Shown here in pieces: positions 1 through 9,400 of a stretch of 64,000 bases of DNA. Where the stretch lies: the NCBI RefSeq assembly GCF_001639065.2, contig NZ_LQXO02000005.1:248001-312000 (forward strand). The letters are read 5' to 3'. Every line of letters starts with the position of its first letter. Positions within the stretch are counted from its first letter, which is position 1. Position numbers and translations under genes: made by a program. Origin of the DNA: Vibrio barjaei. GTDB lineage: Bacteria > Pseudomonadota > Gammaproteobacteria > Enterobacterales > Vibrionaceae. The notes under the pieces are model-generated. The model did not search any database. It saw only the letters and a list, made by a program, of their open reading frames with translations, and was not told the origin of the DNA.

Positions 1-638
1 GCAGGGCTCATCACGGCACCCTATTTTTAGATGAAATAGGCGATATGCCATTAGAGGTTCAAGCTCACCTTCTGCATTTTTTAGAGTCCAAACGCATACA
101 TAGTGTTGGTTCGGATAGAGATGATTTGATTGATTGTCGCATTATCGCCGCAACCAACGAGTCCGTTGAGACTCTGATTGGACGAGGAGAATTTAGAAAG
201 GATCTGTTCTACCGTTTGAACGTCCTGCCAATCACTATCCCTTCTCTTCGAGAACGAAGTGAAGACATCTTATTACTTGCTGATGAGTTTCTTCAATTTG
301 AAATTGAGTCTCTGAATATCGACAATCGCACGTTTTCTAGCAGCTGCTATACGGTGTTGAGGCACTACTCATGGCCCGGCAACATACGTGAGTTGAAAAA
401 TGTCATTAAGCGAGCTGTTGTTCTTTCTCACGGTCAGTCTATTGAACCCGAGTCCCTAGGGATAGAGGTAGATACACTTTTTAAGGTAAACGACCATAAG
501 GGAATGCGCTCTGAGATGCTTGAGCAAGTGATTCGTTCGCATAAGTTCAACATGACTGCTGTTGCAAGAACCCTCAATATTTCTCGGCCGACACTGTATC
601 GTCTGATCAAGAAACACAACATTCAACTAGATAGCTAG
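1..638 (+). CDS. Sigma-54-dependent transcriptional activator, C-terminal part
   Basis: The reading frame is open from base 3, so the gene begins before the window; about 211 residues are visible. They start inside the AAA+ domain at the Walker B segment GTLFLDEIGDMP, continue through the arginine-finger region (FRKDLFYRLNVLPITIPSLR) and sensor II (WPGNIRELKNV), and end in a Fis-type helix-turn-helix (TAVARTLNISRPTLYRLIKK). Such proteins remodel the sigma-54 RNA polymerase complex at -24/-12 promoters. The receiver or other sensory domain lies outside the window, so the signal cannot be told. The next gene, a secreted protein, lies in the same orientation 185 nt downstream. Confidence 0.93.
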   Translation, partial: RAHHGTLFLDEIGDMPLEVQAHLLHFLESKRIHSVGSDRDDLIDCRIIAATNESVETLIGRGEFRKDLFYRLNVLPITIPSLRERSEDILLLADEFLQFEIESLNIDNRTFSSSCYTVLRHYSWPGNIRELKNVIKRAVVLSHGQSIEPESLGIEVDTLFKVNDHKGMRSEMLEQVIRSHKFNMTAVARTLNISRPTLYRLIKKHNIQLDS

Positions 639-823
639 CCGCTTTATCAAGTTGCACTGTTACAGTCTGTAAAGTCCGGTTGTATCAAGCCCTTTCCTAA
701 AAATCAGATGGTTAGTTATCTGACGTTACACTGCCATTTTTAAATTCACTTTATTTCAAATAGTTATGAGCGGCATGAGACTTGCTCCTAAGAGGGTTCA
801 CTCCATACTTTAAGGAGTCAATA

Positions 824-3139
824 ATGAACTCTCAACGGACACGTGTTTTAATCAAGCGGTTTAGTGTTTGTGCTCTTACTGCTACGAGTATTTTGATTTC
901 CAATCAAGTTGCGGCGCGCCTAGATGGCGCTATTTTTACTACAACACCAGGTGGTGAAATCGTTAACGAAAACGTTCGTTACGAATCTAAGCTAGAAGTC
1001 TTCTTAGATGATGGCCCAGGCCCAAATGCTCCGGGCACGGCAGCAGCACTACCTGCCGGCTACTATTACTTTCAGGTAACCAACCCATCGGGTAGATGTT
1101 TGCTATCAAGCATTGAACCGGATGCAAATGTGAATGGTGGTACCTGCTACGAATCTGTCAAAGGTAAGGGCGGCCCTAAGAATTCAGCAACGTTCACCGC
1201 TGAACCGCTCGAATGTCGATTGTTCTACTTCGATGGCGAGGACGGTATTACGCTCAGCAACCCTACTTATTCAGTGACTCAAAAAGTAAAAGGACAATGG
1301 GTAACAGAAGAGCGTCCCTGTGCTCACCTACTTGGCAGCGAGTATATTGCCGAAAATGGTGGAGAGTTATCAGAAGGTGATACGATCCAGCTCTTTCCTT
1401 TTGCGAACACGCCCAATTCTGGAGGGGTCTATAAAGCTTGGGTTTCAACGGAAGCTAGTGTCATAAATGCTTGTAATGGAGCGGTAGATAATGGAGCGAC
1501 GGGGGAAAATTGCAGTGGATTTTTCGGCTTTATTCCAAAGTTCTCCAAAACGGATAACTTTAAGGTGATTTTGGGAGAGCGTGAAACACCGGTTACCTAT
1601 GATATCGCTTTACGCTCGTTCCACGACAAAAACCTCAATTGCCAATATGATCCTAACTATACCTCACCAGAAAATGGAGATGAGTTGATAGAAAATTGGG
1701 ATTTTGGCGTTACTGACCCACTTGCCTTACGTAATATCTTCCGAACTACAGATTCTGAAGCGTTTCCAATTACCTTCAGTGTGATAGAGCAGGAGATGTT
1801 AGCATGGTCGGTGGATCATTTTATGTGGTTTGCTGACGTGAACAATGTTGCTCCTCTCAACGCTAATTTTACCCACTTTACCACTTTTGCAGAGTTGAGA
1901 AATTATGCGGCAGCTCATAATGATGGTGATCTTCGACTAGGTTTTGTCTCTCCACTCGCGTGTGATCAAGGAACGGGCAGCGAAGTGATCAGCCGTGACT
2001 CAGGGGAGCAAACCGATGACGGATTTACGCCGAGTGATTTCGCGGACGCTGCTCAGGGGAAAAAAGGTGAGGACCCTGAACCAGTTCTTGTTGTCGCGTT
2101 CGGCAGTATTGGTATCGCGGACATCACTGTGTGTAAAGTATTTGATAAAGATCGTGATGGTATCCAAGATAGCGGGGAAGGCTTGATTTCAAACTGGCCT
2201 GTCACTCTTACTGTCCCGCAAAGTGTGCCATTACCAGACAATATTAATCCTCAAGCGACTCCAGAACTATGGGCTGATTTAGTTGAGATCTTTGGCAATG
2301 ATATTGCTGGGATGTACAACCGGGTCATTAGTAAACAGACCGAAGATGATGGCTGTGTTCGATTTAGAGCTTTAGTGCCTAATATCCGGGGCGATCTTGC
2401 CTCATATGTGTTACAGGAACAGCTCAGTGTGGCGCAAGGTTGGACCAATACTTCTCCACACACGATTACTTTTGATGTCCGGTCTGTCTTGAGCTATGAC
2501 AACAACGCTCTGCCTTTCATTGATGGTGAAGTTTATAATCGAGATGATGGTGGAGCGGGAGATAATTTTGCGTTCAACAATGTGTGTGACGTGATTGTCG
2601 ACTTCGATACAAAAGGCTATTGGCACAATAAAAATGGACTCTCTGAGCTAACCGAGGAAGATAGGGACTATGTCAATAGCTTAGCGCCTTATAGTTCAAC
2701 ATCAGTGTATTTTGGTGCGGGCGATGAACCGTTCGACGGTATGTTTAGTGATGGAACCTCCGTTTCTGCTGCATTCAGTGGCGACGGTATGATTTGGGAG
2801 GCAGGCACCTGGCAATCAGAAGTTTCGCAATTCCTAGTTGATAGCAATGGTAACGCAGAAGAAAATATGCACAAAGAGCAACTCGCTCAGCAATTGCTTG
2901 CGTTTATTTTCAATACTAGACATAGACCCGGAACTGACGGCTTATCTGGTTCCGCAACAATCAACATCAATGGCACTTGGATGACCATTGATGACATCAT
3001 TGCTTTAGCTGTCACCTCATGGCAGGGCTCAGATGTTGAAGCGATCATCTCGTTAGCAGCAACACTGGATTCATTTAATAACAATGATGCCCTACCGGTA
3101 GCACCGGAGAACTATACAGATTGCGTGGCACCTTTCTAA
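824..3139 (+). CDS. Large secreted protein with SdrD_B/Cna-B-like modules
   Basis: A 771-residue protein. I chose the ATG at 824 because AAGGAGT lies at 812-818; an in-frame TTG at 782 would add 14 residues with no ribosome site. Residues 1 to about 31 form a signal peptide (basic RTRVLIKR, hydrophobic core, NQVAA end). Around residues 258-300 and 430-480 there are two stretches of the type DxNxxGxxDxGExxLxNW, as in SdrD_B/prealbumin-like folds. Cysteines are present through the chain and a GYWHNKNG motif sits near residue 590. There is no clear LPXTG or C-terminal membrane anchor. It is probably exported or surface-exposed; function unknown. The upstream sigma-54 activator may control it, which is inference from position only. 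Confidence 0.8.
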   Translation: MNSQRTRVLIKRFSVCALTATSILISNQVAARLDGAIFTTTPGGEIVNENVRYESKLEVFLDDGPGPNAPGTAAALPAGYYYFQVTNPSGRCLLSSIEPDANVNGGTCYESVKGKGGPKNSATFTAEPLECRLFYFDGEDGITLSNPTYSVTQKVKGQWVTEERPCAHLLGSEYIAENGGELSEGDTIQLFPFANTPNSGGVYKAWVSTEASVINACNGAVDNGATGENCSGFFGFIPKFSKTDNFKVILGERETPVTYDIALRSFHDKNLNCQYDPNYTSPENGDELIENWDFGVTDPLALRNIFRTTDSEAFPITFSVIEQEMLAWSVDHFMWFADVNNVAPLNANFTHFTTFAELRNYAAAHNDGDLRLGFVSPLACDQGTGSEVISRDSGEQTDDGFTPSDFADAAQGKKGEDPEPVLVVAFGSIGIADITVCKVFDKDRDGIQDSGEGLISNWPVTLTVPQSVPLPDNINPQATPELWADLVEIFGNDIAGMYNRVISKQTEDDGCVRFRALVPNIRGDLASYVLQEQLSVAQGWTNTSPHTITFDVRSVLSYDNNALPFIDGEVYNRDDGGAGDNFAFNNVCDVIVDFDTKGYWHNKNGLSELTEEDRDYVNSLAPYSSTSVYFGAGDEPFDGMFSDGTSVSAAFSGDGMIWEAGTWQSEVSQFLVDSNGNAEENMHKEQLAQQLLAFIFNTRHRPGTDGLSGSATININGTWMTIDDIIALAVTSWQGSDVEAIISLAATLDSFNNNDALPVAPENYTDCVAPF

Positions 3140-3152
3140 AGCAAACGCCTAT

Positions 3153-3188
3153 GAAAAAAAACCAGTTAGTAATAACTGGTTTTTTTTC
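3153..3188 (+). terminator. Rho-independent terminator after the secreted protein gene
   Basis: A perfect stem pairs 3153-3168 with 3173-3188 around the 4-nt loop GTAA; the stem contains CCAGTTA/TAACTGG and ends in an A-run/T-run of eight. The A/T runs on both arms would allow termination from either side, but only the plus strand has a gene upstream. Confidence 0.9.
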
Positions 3189-3241
3189 ATCTACGCTTAG
3201 TGATGCAAATAACGATAATTAACTAGCTAAAAGGAAGCATT

Positions 3242-4789
3242 ATGAGCAAACCCGTTGTAGCCAGTAATATCCCAATCAAAGTCGAGCTAGAGCAAGATAA
3301 AGAATACTATTTTTGCACTTGTGGACGTTCAAAAAACCAACCTTACTGCGATGGTTCACACGCAGGAACGGAGTTCAAACCACAAAGTTTCAGTGCGGAT
3401 AAATCGGGCGATGCGTATTTGTGTCGTTGCAAGCACTCAGCAAACCTTCCATATTGCGATGGCTCACATAAACAGTTTAATGATGAGCAAGTTGGTCAAG
3501 AAGGGCCTGGTGTGAGCCAAAAGGCGAGTGATGGACCCGTTGCGGTTAAAACGAAAGAAGAACCAACGGTCGAACTCATACATCAACTTGCTCGTGAAGG
3601 GCTGTCTAAGCTAGGACATCATGGACCAATGACTTCAATGGGCGTACCTAGGCACTTATTGCCTCATTGGGATGACATACAAGTTATGGTTGCTCAAATG
3701 GCCACGAAACCTCTACTTGAAGACATTGCTGTTGGGACTGAATTGGTCATTGGACCTAAGGCCAAGAAACCGTTGAAGCTTAACATTCCTTTATTTGTTT
3801 CGGACATGAGCTTTGGCGCTCTATCAGAAGAAGCTAAGATATCGTTAGCAACGGGTGCGGAGTTAGCCGGTACAGGTATTTGTTCGGGTGAAGGGGGGAT
3901 GCTGCCAGAGGAGCAAGCGGCAAACTCGCGTTATTTCTATGAGTTAGCGAGCGCAGGGTTTGGCTACGATGAAAGTAAACTCAAATCGATACAAGCGTTT
4001 CATTTCAAAGGCGGACAAGGGGCTAAGACTGGTACCGGAGGTCATCTTCCCGGTAACAAGAATATCGGCAAAATTTCTCAAGTTAGAGGTATTCCAGAAG
4101 GAGAACCCGCAATCTCTCCTCCTACATTTAAAGACCTGAATACGGCTGAAGACTTCAGACGATTCGCTGACAGAGTGAGAGAAGTTACGGGAGGTATTCC
4201 TATTGGGTTTAAATTGAGTGCAAACCATATTGAAGAGGACATTCAGTTTGCGCTTGATGCCAGTGCGGATTACATCATTCTTGATGGCCGAGGAGGGGGT
4301 ACTGGCGCAGCGCCAGAAATGTTCCGAGATCATATTAGTGTTCCAACCATTCCTGCCCTAGCTAGAGCGCGGCGTTATTTGGATCAGCAAGGTGCTAGCG
4401 GTAAGGTTACGCTGATCATTACTGGTGGTCTTCGTGTCCCAATGGATTTTGTTAAAGCACTCGCATTGGGCGCTGATGGGGTCGCGATATCAAATAGTGC
4501 GATGCAATCTATTGGTTGTGTCGCTGCGAGAATGTGTAACACTAATAATTGCCCTGCGGGTATCGCAACGCAAAAAGCCGATTTGAGGCAACGACTTAAT
4601 GTTGAAAAAGCATCCCACCAATTAAAAAACTTCTTTGAGGCGTCGGTGGAACTCATGCAAGTGATGGCGAGAGCCTGTGGTCATGATGATCTGGGTAAGT
4701 TCAACAAACATGACCTTGCCACTTGGAATCATAATATGGCGCGGCTTTCCGGCATTGCCTATGCTGGCTATGAAGAGTGTTCAACCTAG
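3242..4789 (+). CDS. FMN-binding glutamate synthase-family protein with N-terminal CDGSH iron-sulfur domains
   Basis: A 515-residue protein with two parts. Residues about 20-90 hold two CDGSH-type [2Fe-2S] motifs (CTCGRSKNQPYCDGSH and CRCKHSANLPYCDGSH). From about residue 110 on it resembles the FMN/3Fe-4S domain of the large glutamate synthase subunit: FVSDMSFGALSEEA, GGQGAKTGTGGHLPG, LDGRGGGTGAAP, and a C-x5-C-x4-C cluster in CVAARMCNTNNCPAG that would bind a [3Fe-4S] centre. There is no amidotransferase domain, so it is not a complete GltB. It is probably a cytoplasmic flavin redox enzyme of unknown substrate. AAGGAAG at 3231-3237 is the ribosome site. Confidence 0.88.
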   Translation: MSKPVVASNIPIKVELEQDKEYYFCTCGRSKNQPYCDGSHAGTEFKPQSFSADKSGDAYLCRCKHSANLPYCDGSHKQFNDEQVGQEGPGVSQKASDGPVAVKTKEEPTVELIHQLAREGLSKLGHHGPMTSMGVPRHLLPHWDDIQVMVAQMATKPLLEDIAVGTELVIGPKAKKPLKLNIPLFVSDMSFGALSEEAKISLATGAELAGTGICSGEGGMLPEEQAANSRYFYELASAGFGYDESKLKSIQAFHFKGGQGAKTGTGGHLPGNKNIGKISQVRGIPEGEPAISPPTFKDLNTAEDFRRFADRVREVTGGIPIGFKLSANHIEEDIQFALDASADYIILDGRGGGTGAAPEMFRDHISVPTIPALARARRYLDQQGASGKVTLIITGGLRVPMDFVKALALGADGVAISNSAMQSIGCVAARMCNTNNCPAGIATQKADLRQRLNVEKASHQLKNFFEASVELMQVMARACGHDDLGKFNKHDLATWNHNMARLSGIAYAGYEECST

Positions 4790-4807
4790 TATCTAACACC
4801 TCATTAT

Positions 4808-4840
4808 TCAGCTGGACGAACTCACCATTTGTCCAGCTGA
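4808..4840. other. Inverted repeat / possible terminator
   Basis: Perfect 10-bp arms TCAGCTGGAC (4808-4817) and GTCCAGCTGA (4831-4840) separated by 13 nt, just downstream of the FMN protein gene. No T-run follows, so it may be a weak terminator or mRNA 3'-end stabiliser. Confidence 0.45.
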
Positions 4841-4934
4841 GTACCACACAGATCGCATACTTTTATTTTTACTGTATATAAAAACAGTACTCATGCTAAT
4901 CTTATACTGTCCAAGATAGTTAGATGAGCACACC

Positions 4935-7007
4935 ATGGCACAACCCATCACTCTTAATCACCAACAACAGCTCGCCGTTGATTTTGGTATGCCAAAATCA
5001 GACAATACGAGTAACTACTCACCGCTACTTATTATTGCTGGTGCGGGAACGGGCAAGACCAATACCTTAGCTCACAAAACTGCTCAGCTATTAGTTCAAG
5101 GTGTACCGCCAGAGAAAATCTTATTGGTGACGTTTGCTCGCAGGGCGTCTGCTGAGCTTGCTTCTCGTGCGAATCGAATTGCAGAGCAGCAGCTTAATGA
5201 GCAGCGTAAACAGTATCACCCAGTCAAGCTTGATTGGATGGGGACTTTTCATTCTATCGCTGCAAGATTATTACGTGAACATGCTTCCCTTATCGGCCTT
5301 GAAAGTGATTTCACCATTATGGATAGAAATGACGCGGCGGATATGTTGGATGTGCTGCGGTTTGAGCTTGGTTTTACCAATTCCGATAGACGTTTTCCAA
5401 AAAAGAAAACCTGCTTAGACATATACTCTCGTTGCGTAAATAGCCAAACTGTTGTCGAAGACGTTGTCGCGCAATACTTCCCACATTGTGCAGAGTGGAG
5501 CTCAGAGCTAAAGGTATTGTTTGCTCAATATGCAGAGCAGAAAGCGGAACAATTCTGTTTAGATTACGATGATTTGTTACTTTATTGCTTCCATATGGCT
5601 CAAGTGCCAGAAATAGCAAATAAAGTGCGAGCTCAGTTCGATTACATATTGGTCGATGAATACCAAGACACCAACTTACTTCAGGCGGGCATGCTCAAAG
5701 CCTTCTTTCCTGATGGAAAAGGGTTAACCGTGGTCGGTGATGATGCGCAATCCATTTATGGCTTCCGAGCGGCGAGCGTCGACAACATTCTGGAATTTCC
5801 GCAGCAATTTTGTCCACCTGCAAAAGTCATTACGCTCACCACTAACTATCGTTCACATCAAGGTATTTTGGATTTATCCAATCAACTACTTCGTGAGGGA
5901 CAAGAAGGTTATAAAGTCGAGCTATATTCGGAGCGAAAACAAGGGCCTAAACCTCACCTTGTCACGGTGGAAGATGATGTTAAGCAGGCGGAATATATTG
6001 TTGAATCCATTCTAAGAGCAAGAGAAGAGGGCATTGAGCTGAAACGACAAGCTGTGCTGTTTCGCTCTAGCTATCATAGCGACAGGTTGGAGCTTGAGTT
6101 AACGCGCCGTGATATTCCTTATGTTAAACATGGTGGCCTAAAGTTTCTTGAGGCCGCCCATGTTAAAGATCTCCTTTCTGTTCTTCGCTGGGCGGACAAT
6201 CCAAAACACACCATTTCTGCTTTTCGAGTGTTGAAACTGCTTTCCGGTATTGGCCCGAAAACCGCCAACAATATCATCGAGCATTTAAAGGCGCATCAGT
6301 ATCAGTTCAGTGCGTTGTCTGACTGTAAAGTCCCGATGTCAGCAAGAGCAGAGTACAAAATGTTAGTGGAATCTCTGCTCGCGATAAACAGTAACGCTGT
6401 ACCGTGGGCAGAACAATTGAGCCTTCTGGCAACCCTCTACAGCCCATTATTAGAACTGAATTACGATGACCATTTTGTTCGTTGGGGTGACGTCGAGCAG
6501 CTTGTGATGATTTCAAGTCAATACAGTACGCGCGAACGTTTTTTGACTGAGTTGACTCTTGATCCACCGCAGTCGACTGGTGATTTAGCAAGCAACCCTA
6601 AAATCGATGATGACTTTTTAATTCTATCCACGGTACACAGTGCTAAAGGGCAAGAGTGGCAAAATGTTTATGTTCTCAATGTCGCTGATGGCAACTTCCC
6701 TAATGAATACGCAGTGGACGACAAACGAGCTTTAGAAGAAGAAAGACGTTTACTGTATGTTGCTATGACGCGTGCTAAGCAAGAACTTCATCTCATGCAG
6801 CCGATGAAATATTGGGTACCTGAGCAACAGAGTTGGGGTGATAAGTATGTTTATGGAGGCAAGAGCCGCTTTATGACGGACTCATTGTGTGAATACTTAA
6901 ACCGAGTGCATTATCCGAAAATAGCACCAGATGCTCAGGATAAAATAATCGCTGCAAAAGCGATTACCGATATCCGTAAAACCGTACTTGGAATGTGGAA
7001 GGACTAG
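4935..7007 (+). CDS. UvrD/Rep-family ATP-dependent DNA helicase
   Basis: A 690-residue superfamily 1A helicase. The motifs appear in order: Q motif NHQQQLAVDF, Walker A AGAGTGKTN (about residue 35), Walker B VDEYQDTN, motif III VVGDDAQSIYGFRAA, motif IV TTNYRS, motif V STVHSAKGQEW and motif VI RLLYVAMTRAKQ. These proteins use ATP to move 3' to 5' on single-stranded DNA and act in repair or replication restart. It differs from Rep and UvrD in its context: it stands directly before an AraC-type regulator gene (3 nt gap). I would not assign it to rep or uvrD, as vibrios carry those elsewhere. Confidence 0.92.
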   Translation: MAQPITLNHQQQLAVDFGMPKSDNTSNYSPLLIIAGAGTGKTNTLAHKTAQLLVQGVPPEKILLVTFARRASAELASRANRIAEQQLNEQRKQYHPVKLDWMGTFHSIAARLLREHASLIGLESDFTIMDRNDAADMLDVLRFELGFTNSDRRFPKKKTCLDIYSRCVNSQTVVEDVVAQYFPHCAEWSSELKVLFAQYAEQKAEQFCLDYDDLLLYCFHMAQVPEIANKVRAQFDYILVDEYQDTNLLQAGMLKAFFPDGKGLTVVGDDAQSIYGFRAASVDNILEFPQQFCPPAKVITLTTNYRSHQGILDLSNQLLREGQEGYKVELYSERKQGPKPHLVTVEDDVKQAEYIVESILRAREEGIELKRQAVLFRSSYHSDRLELELTRRDIPYVKHGGLKFLEAAHVKDLLSVLRWADNPKHTISAFRVLKLLSGIGPKTANNIIEHLKAHQYQFSALSDCKVPMSARAEYKMLVESLLAINSNAVPWAEQLSLLATLYSPLLELNYDDHFVRWGDVEQLVMISSQYSTRERFLTELTLDPPQSTGDLASNPKIDDDFLILSTVHSAKGQEWQNVYVLNVADGNFPNEYAVDDKRALEEERRLLYVAMTRAKQELHLMQPMKYWVPEQQSWGDKYVYGGKSRFMTDSLCEYLNRVHYPKIAPDAQDKIIAAKAITDIRKTVLGMWKD

Positions 7008-7010
7008 ACG

Positions 7011-7913
7011 ATGAAGACTGACTATCACAAACGACTACGACCGGTAATTCGTTATCTAGAAAGTCACTATGATAATCCCACAAATTTGGTTCAGGTAGCA
7101 GAGAAAGCACATTTGTCACCGTACCATTTCCATCGAATATTCAAAGCAGTGGTGGGAGAGACGCTGAACGACTTTATTCGTCGATTGAGACTAGAACAAG
7201 CTGCTAACGAGCTGTTCTATAACAAACCAGACATCATCACGGTAGCATTGGATAGTGGCTTCGCGAGCTCTCAAAGCTTGGCAAAAGCCTTTAAAAAGTA
7301 CTTTGGTATCACGCCAACGGACATTCGTAATTGCCGTGATATGGAGGAGTACAGCTGTCTGATGCGAAACAGCAAGATTGGACACAAGCTTCGCAATAAT
7401 GGACACGAGAATAGCGAGACTGCTCTCTATACTGAAGCCGAATCAAAAACATGGAGCACAATGATGGATATCAAAACTTTTGAACCTGGTCAATTAGCTT
7501 ATGTGCGAGTGACTGGTCCATACGGAGAAAACTATGAGCCTGCAATCGATACACTTTACACATGGGCAGGCCCAAAAGGTCTAGCTGGGAACACCAGTAT
7601 CTTCGTTTATCATGATAACCCAGAGATCACGCCAGCAGATAAATGCCGAACCGATATTTGTTTGTTGGTCGACCCAACTGTAGACGCTTCTAACGGTGTC
7701 GAGTTGATGTCATTTGACGGCGGTAAATACGCTTGTATTCGCAAAACGATTACTGAAAAGTCGCAATACGGACCTGCGTGGGAAGAGCTAATGGGGCAGG
7801 TTGTTGAACAGCAGCTTGATAGTGATGACAGGCCCTGTTTCGAACTTTATCATTCTTATGATCTGGAAACGAATACAGCAGATGTGAGTTTCTGTACTGC
7901 AATCAGGGCATAA
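7011..7913 (+). CDS. AraC-family regulator with GyrI-like effector-binding domain
   Basis: A 300-residue protein. Residues 1-105 contain the two helix-turn-helices of the AraC/XylS family (LVQVAEKAHLSPYHFHRIFK and ITVALDSGFASSQSLAKAFKKYFG, here spanning positions 7087-7320). Residues about 150-300 match the GyrI/SbmC-like small-molecule-binding fold (begins IKTFEPGQLAYVRVTGPYG). This layout is typical of regulators such as Rob/MarA relatives that sense drugs or other small ligands. It starts 3 nt after the helicase stop and is probably co-transcribed with it. A terminator follows. Confidence 0.9.
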   Translation: MKTDYHKRLRPVIRYLESHYDNPTNLVQVAEKAHLSPYHFHRIFKAVVGETLNDFIRRLRLEQAANELFYNKPDIITVALDSGFASSQSLAKAFKKYFGITPTDIRNCRDMEEYSCLMRNSKIGHKLRNNGHENSETALYTEAESKTWSTMMDIKTFEPGQLAYVRVTGPYGENYEPAIDTLYTWAGPKGLAGNTSIFVYHDNPEITPADKCRTDICLLVDPTVDASNGVELMSFDGGKYACIRKTITEKSQYGPAWEELMGQVVEQQLDSDDRPCFELYHSYDLETNTADVSFCTAIRA

Positions 7914-7924
7914 CGCTATTTCTT

Positions 7925-7970
7925 AAAAGGCACGGACAGCAGTGTGAGCAGTTCGTGTCTTTTTTATTTT
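7925..7970 (+). terminator. Terminator after the AraC-GyrI regulator
   Basis: Twelve-bp stem pairing 7925-7936 (AAAAGGCACGGA) with 7952-7963 (TTCGTGTCTTTT, two wobble pairs), followed by a T-rich tract to about 7970. Confidence 0.8.
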
Positions 7971-7986
7971 CTCTTCACTTTTCTCA

Positions 7987-8017
7987 TTGACCTGTCTATA
8001 ACTTTATAGTTTAAAGT
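7987..8017 (+). promoter_or_regulatory. MerR-type promoter with operator in a 19-bp spacer
   Basis: A -35-like TTGACC (7987-7992) and a -10-like TAAAGT (8012-8017) are 19 bp apart, the overlong spacing typical of MerR-regulated promoters. Inside the spacer is a perfect dyad CTATAA-CT-TTATAG at 7996-8009. It lies 35 nt before the MerR-family gene, so it is probably an autoregulatory site. Confidence 0.65.
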
Positions 8018-8051
8018 AATTAACCATCTAGACAGATAGAGGCATTGGATT

Positions 8052-9224
8052 TTGTATCGAATCTCAGAGTTAGCAGCAATGGTCGGCTTGTCACGAACGG
8101 CTTTACTTTATTATGAAAAGCAAAAGCTTATTTCAGGGAGACGGCTAGAAAACGGCTATCGTGTATACAGTGATAAAGATGTTCAGCGAGTCCGTTTGAT
8201 TCAGAAGTTGCAGGCAGGAGGATTGACACTTAAAGAGTGTAAGGCCTGCTTAGAAGCTAAGGTGGATCGAGAGCTACTCAAGAACCGACTGCAAGTCCTA
8301 CAACAAGAAATTGAGCAAAAACAGCAGTCGTTGCAATTACTCGCGGCGTTACTTGGGGAAGGTGACCTTAAAGCTTGGCATGGTGATTTGGACAAACTGG
8401 CTCCTGATGCTCACTTAGATTGGTTAATTAAGCAAGGGTTTAGCGAAAAAGACGCCTTGCACTTGAAATGGTTATCAAAAGATATGAACGAACACGACAA
8501 ATACATGGCCGATTTTATGAAGGTTTTCCAGACATTAGAACGCTGGGGGCCAGGTAGTGAAGAGGACACAGCAAAGGCGCTGAATTTGCTACCGACGACG
8601 CCACGAAATATCCTTGAAATTGGTTGCGGTAAAGGTCTAGCCACAAAAGTACTGGCAGAGCAAAGTAATGCCGTTATCACTGCTGTTGATAATGAGTCGA
8701 CAGCACTTGAACGTCTTTCTGAACGTTTTGCTGAGCAAGGTTGGCAAGACAGGCTCAAGACTGTTACTGCGAGCATGACCGAGCTACCATTCGACAAAGA
8801 GAGCTTTGACTTGATCTGGGCAGAAGGAAGCGCTTACATCATGGGGATCGAAAAGGCGCTAATAAATTGGAAGCCCTTATTGGAACAAGAAGGGTATCTG
8901 ATGGTGAGTGACATGGTATGGAAAACGACATCACCGAGTGACGAATCGAAACAGTTTTGGAGCCATGAATACCCAGACATTCAACTTGTTGAGACACGGT
9001 TAGCGCAAATGAAGAAGGCGGGTTATGAAGTAGTCGATAACTTCGCGCTGAGTCAATCTGGATGGATGAACTATTATGGTCCATTGGGTGAACGAGTTGT
9101 TGAACTGACGTCCGAAATGTCCAATAAACCTGCATGGAAAGATATTCAACACGAAGTTCATATTTGTACTCAGTATTCTGATGAGTTTGGCTATCATTTA
9201 TTCCTTCTAAAAAAGAGTAGTTAA
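8052..9224 (+). CDS. MerR-family regulator fused to a SAM-dependent methyltransferase
   Basis: A 390-residue protein starting at TTG 8052; the start is fixed by the canonical MerR N-terminus (YRISELAAMVGLSRTALLYY) and by AGAGG at 8037-8041. Residues 1-110 are the winged helix and dimerisation coiled coil; the chain then passes through a linker to a class I methyltransferase domain at about 175-300, with motif I LEIGCGKGLATKV, an acidic residue in TAVDNE and a later FDLIWAEGSAY. MerR-methyltransferase fusions exist in several bacteria, but what they methylate is not known to me. The promoter at 7987-8017 suggests self-control by DNA twisting. Confidence 0.87.
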   Translation: MYRISELAAMVGLSRTALLYYEKQKLISGRRLENGYRVYSDKDVQRVRLIQKLQAGGLTLKECKACLEAKVDRELLKNRLQVLQQEIEQKQQSLQLLAALLGEGDLKAWHGDLDKLAPDAHLDWLIKQGFSEKDALHLKWLSKDMNEHDKYMADFMKVFQTLERWGPGSEEDTAKALNLLPTTPRNILEIGCGKGLATKVLAEQSNAVITAVDNESTALERLSERFAEQGWQDRLKTVTASMTELPFDKESFDLIWAEGSAYIMGIEKALINWKPLLEQEGYLMVSDMVWKTTSPSDESKQFWSHEYPDIQLVETRLAQMKKAGYEVVDNFALSQSGWMNYYGPLGERVVELTSEMSNKPAWKDIQHEVHICTQYSDEFGYHLFLLKKSS

Positions 9225-9228
9225 TCTT

Positions 9229-9256
9229 TATTAGCAATAAGCTAATAGCGTATTTT
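9229..9256 (+). terminator. Weak terminator after the MerR-methyltransferase gene
   Basis: Seven-bp stem TATTAGC/GCTAATA (9229-9235 and 9241-9247) with loop AATAA, then a short T-containing tract GCGTATTTTAG. Confidence 0.5.
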
Positions 9257-9280
9257 AGTTATCTTCACCGCTCTCCCAAT

Positions 9281-9315
9281 AATCTTGCATGTTTTGCCTT
9301 AAAACGTGCAAGATT
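9281..9315. other. Strong 15-bp hairpin
   Basis: 9281-9295 pairs with 9301-9315 (AATCTTGCAT-GTTTT against AAAAC-GTGCAAGATT, one T-G wobble) around the loop GCCTT. There is no T-run on the plus strand. It lies between the MerR-methyltransferase gene and a small ORF. It may be the end of a short RNA, an operator, or part of a structured leader. Confidence 0.5.
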
Positions 9316-9400
9316 CTTATCTGCCTTACTATATTTCATTTTTTTTAATCTACTTATATTAAATCTAACTTTGGTAGTTAACGCATCGATAGGTTTTCCC

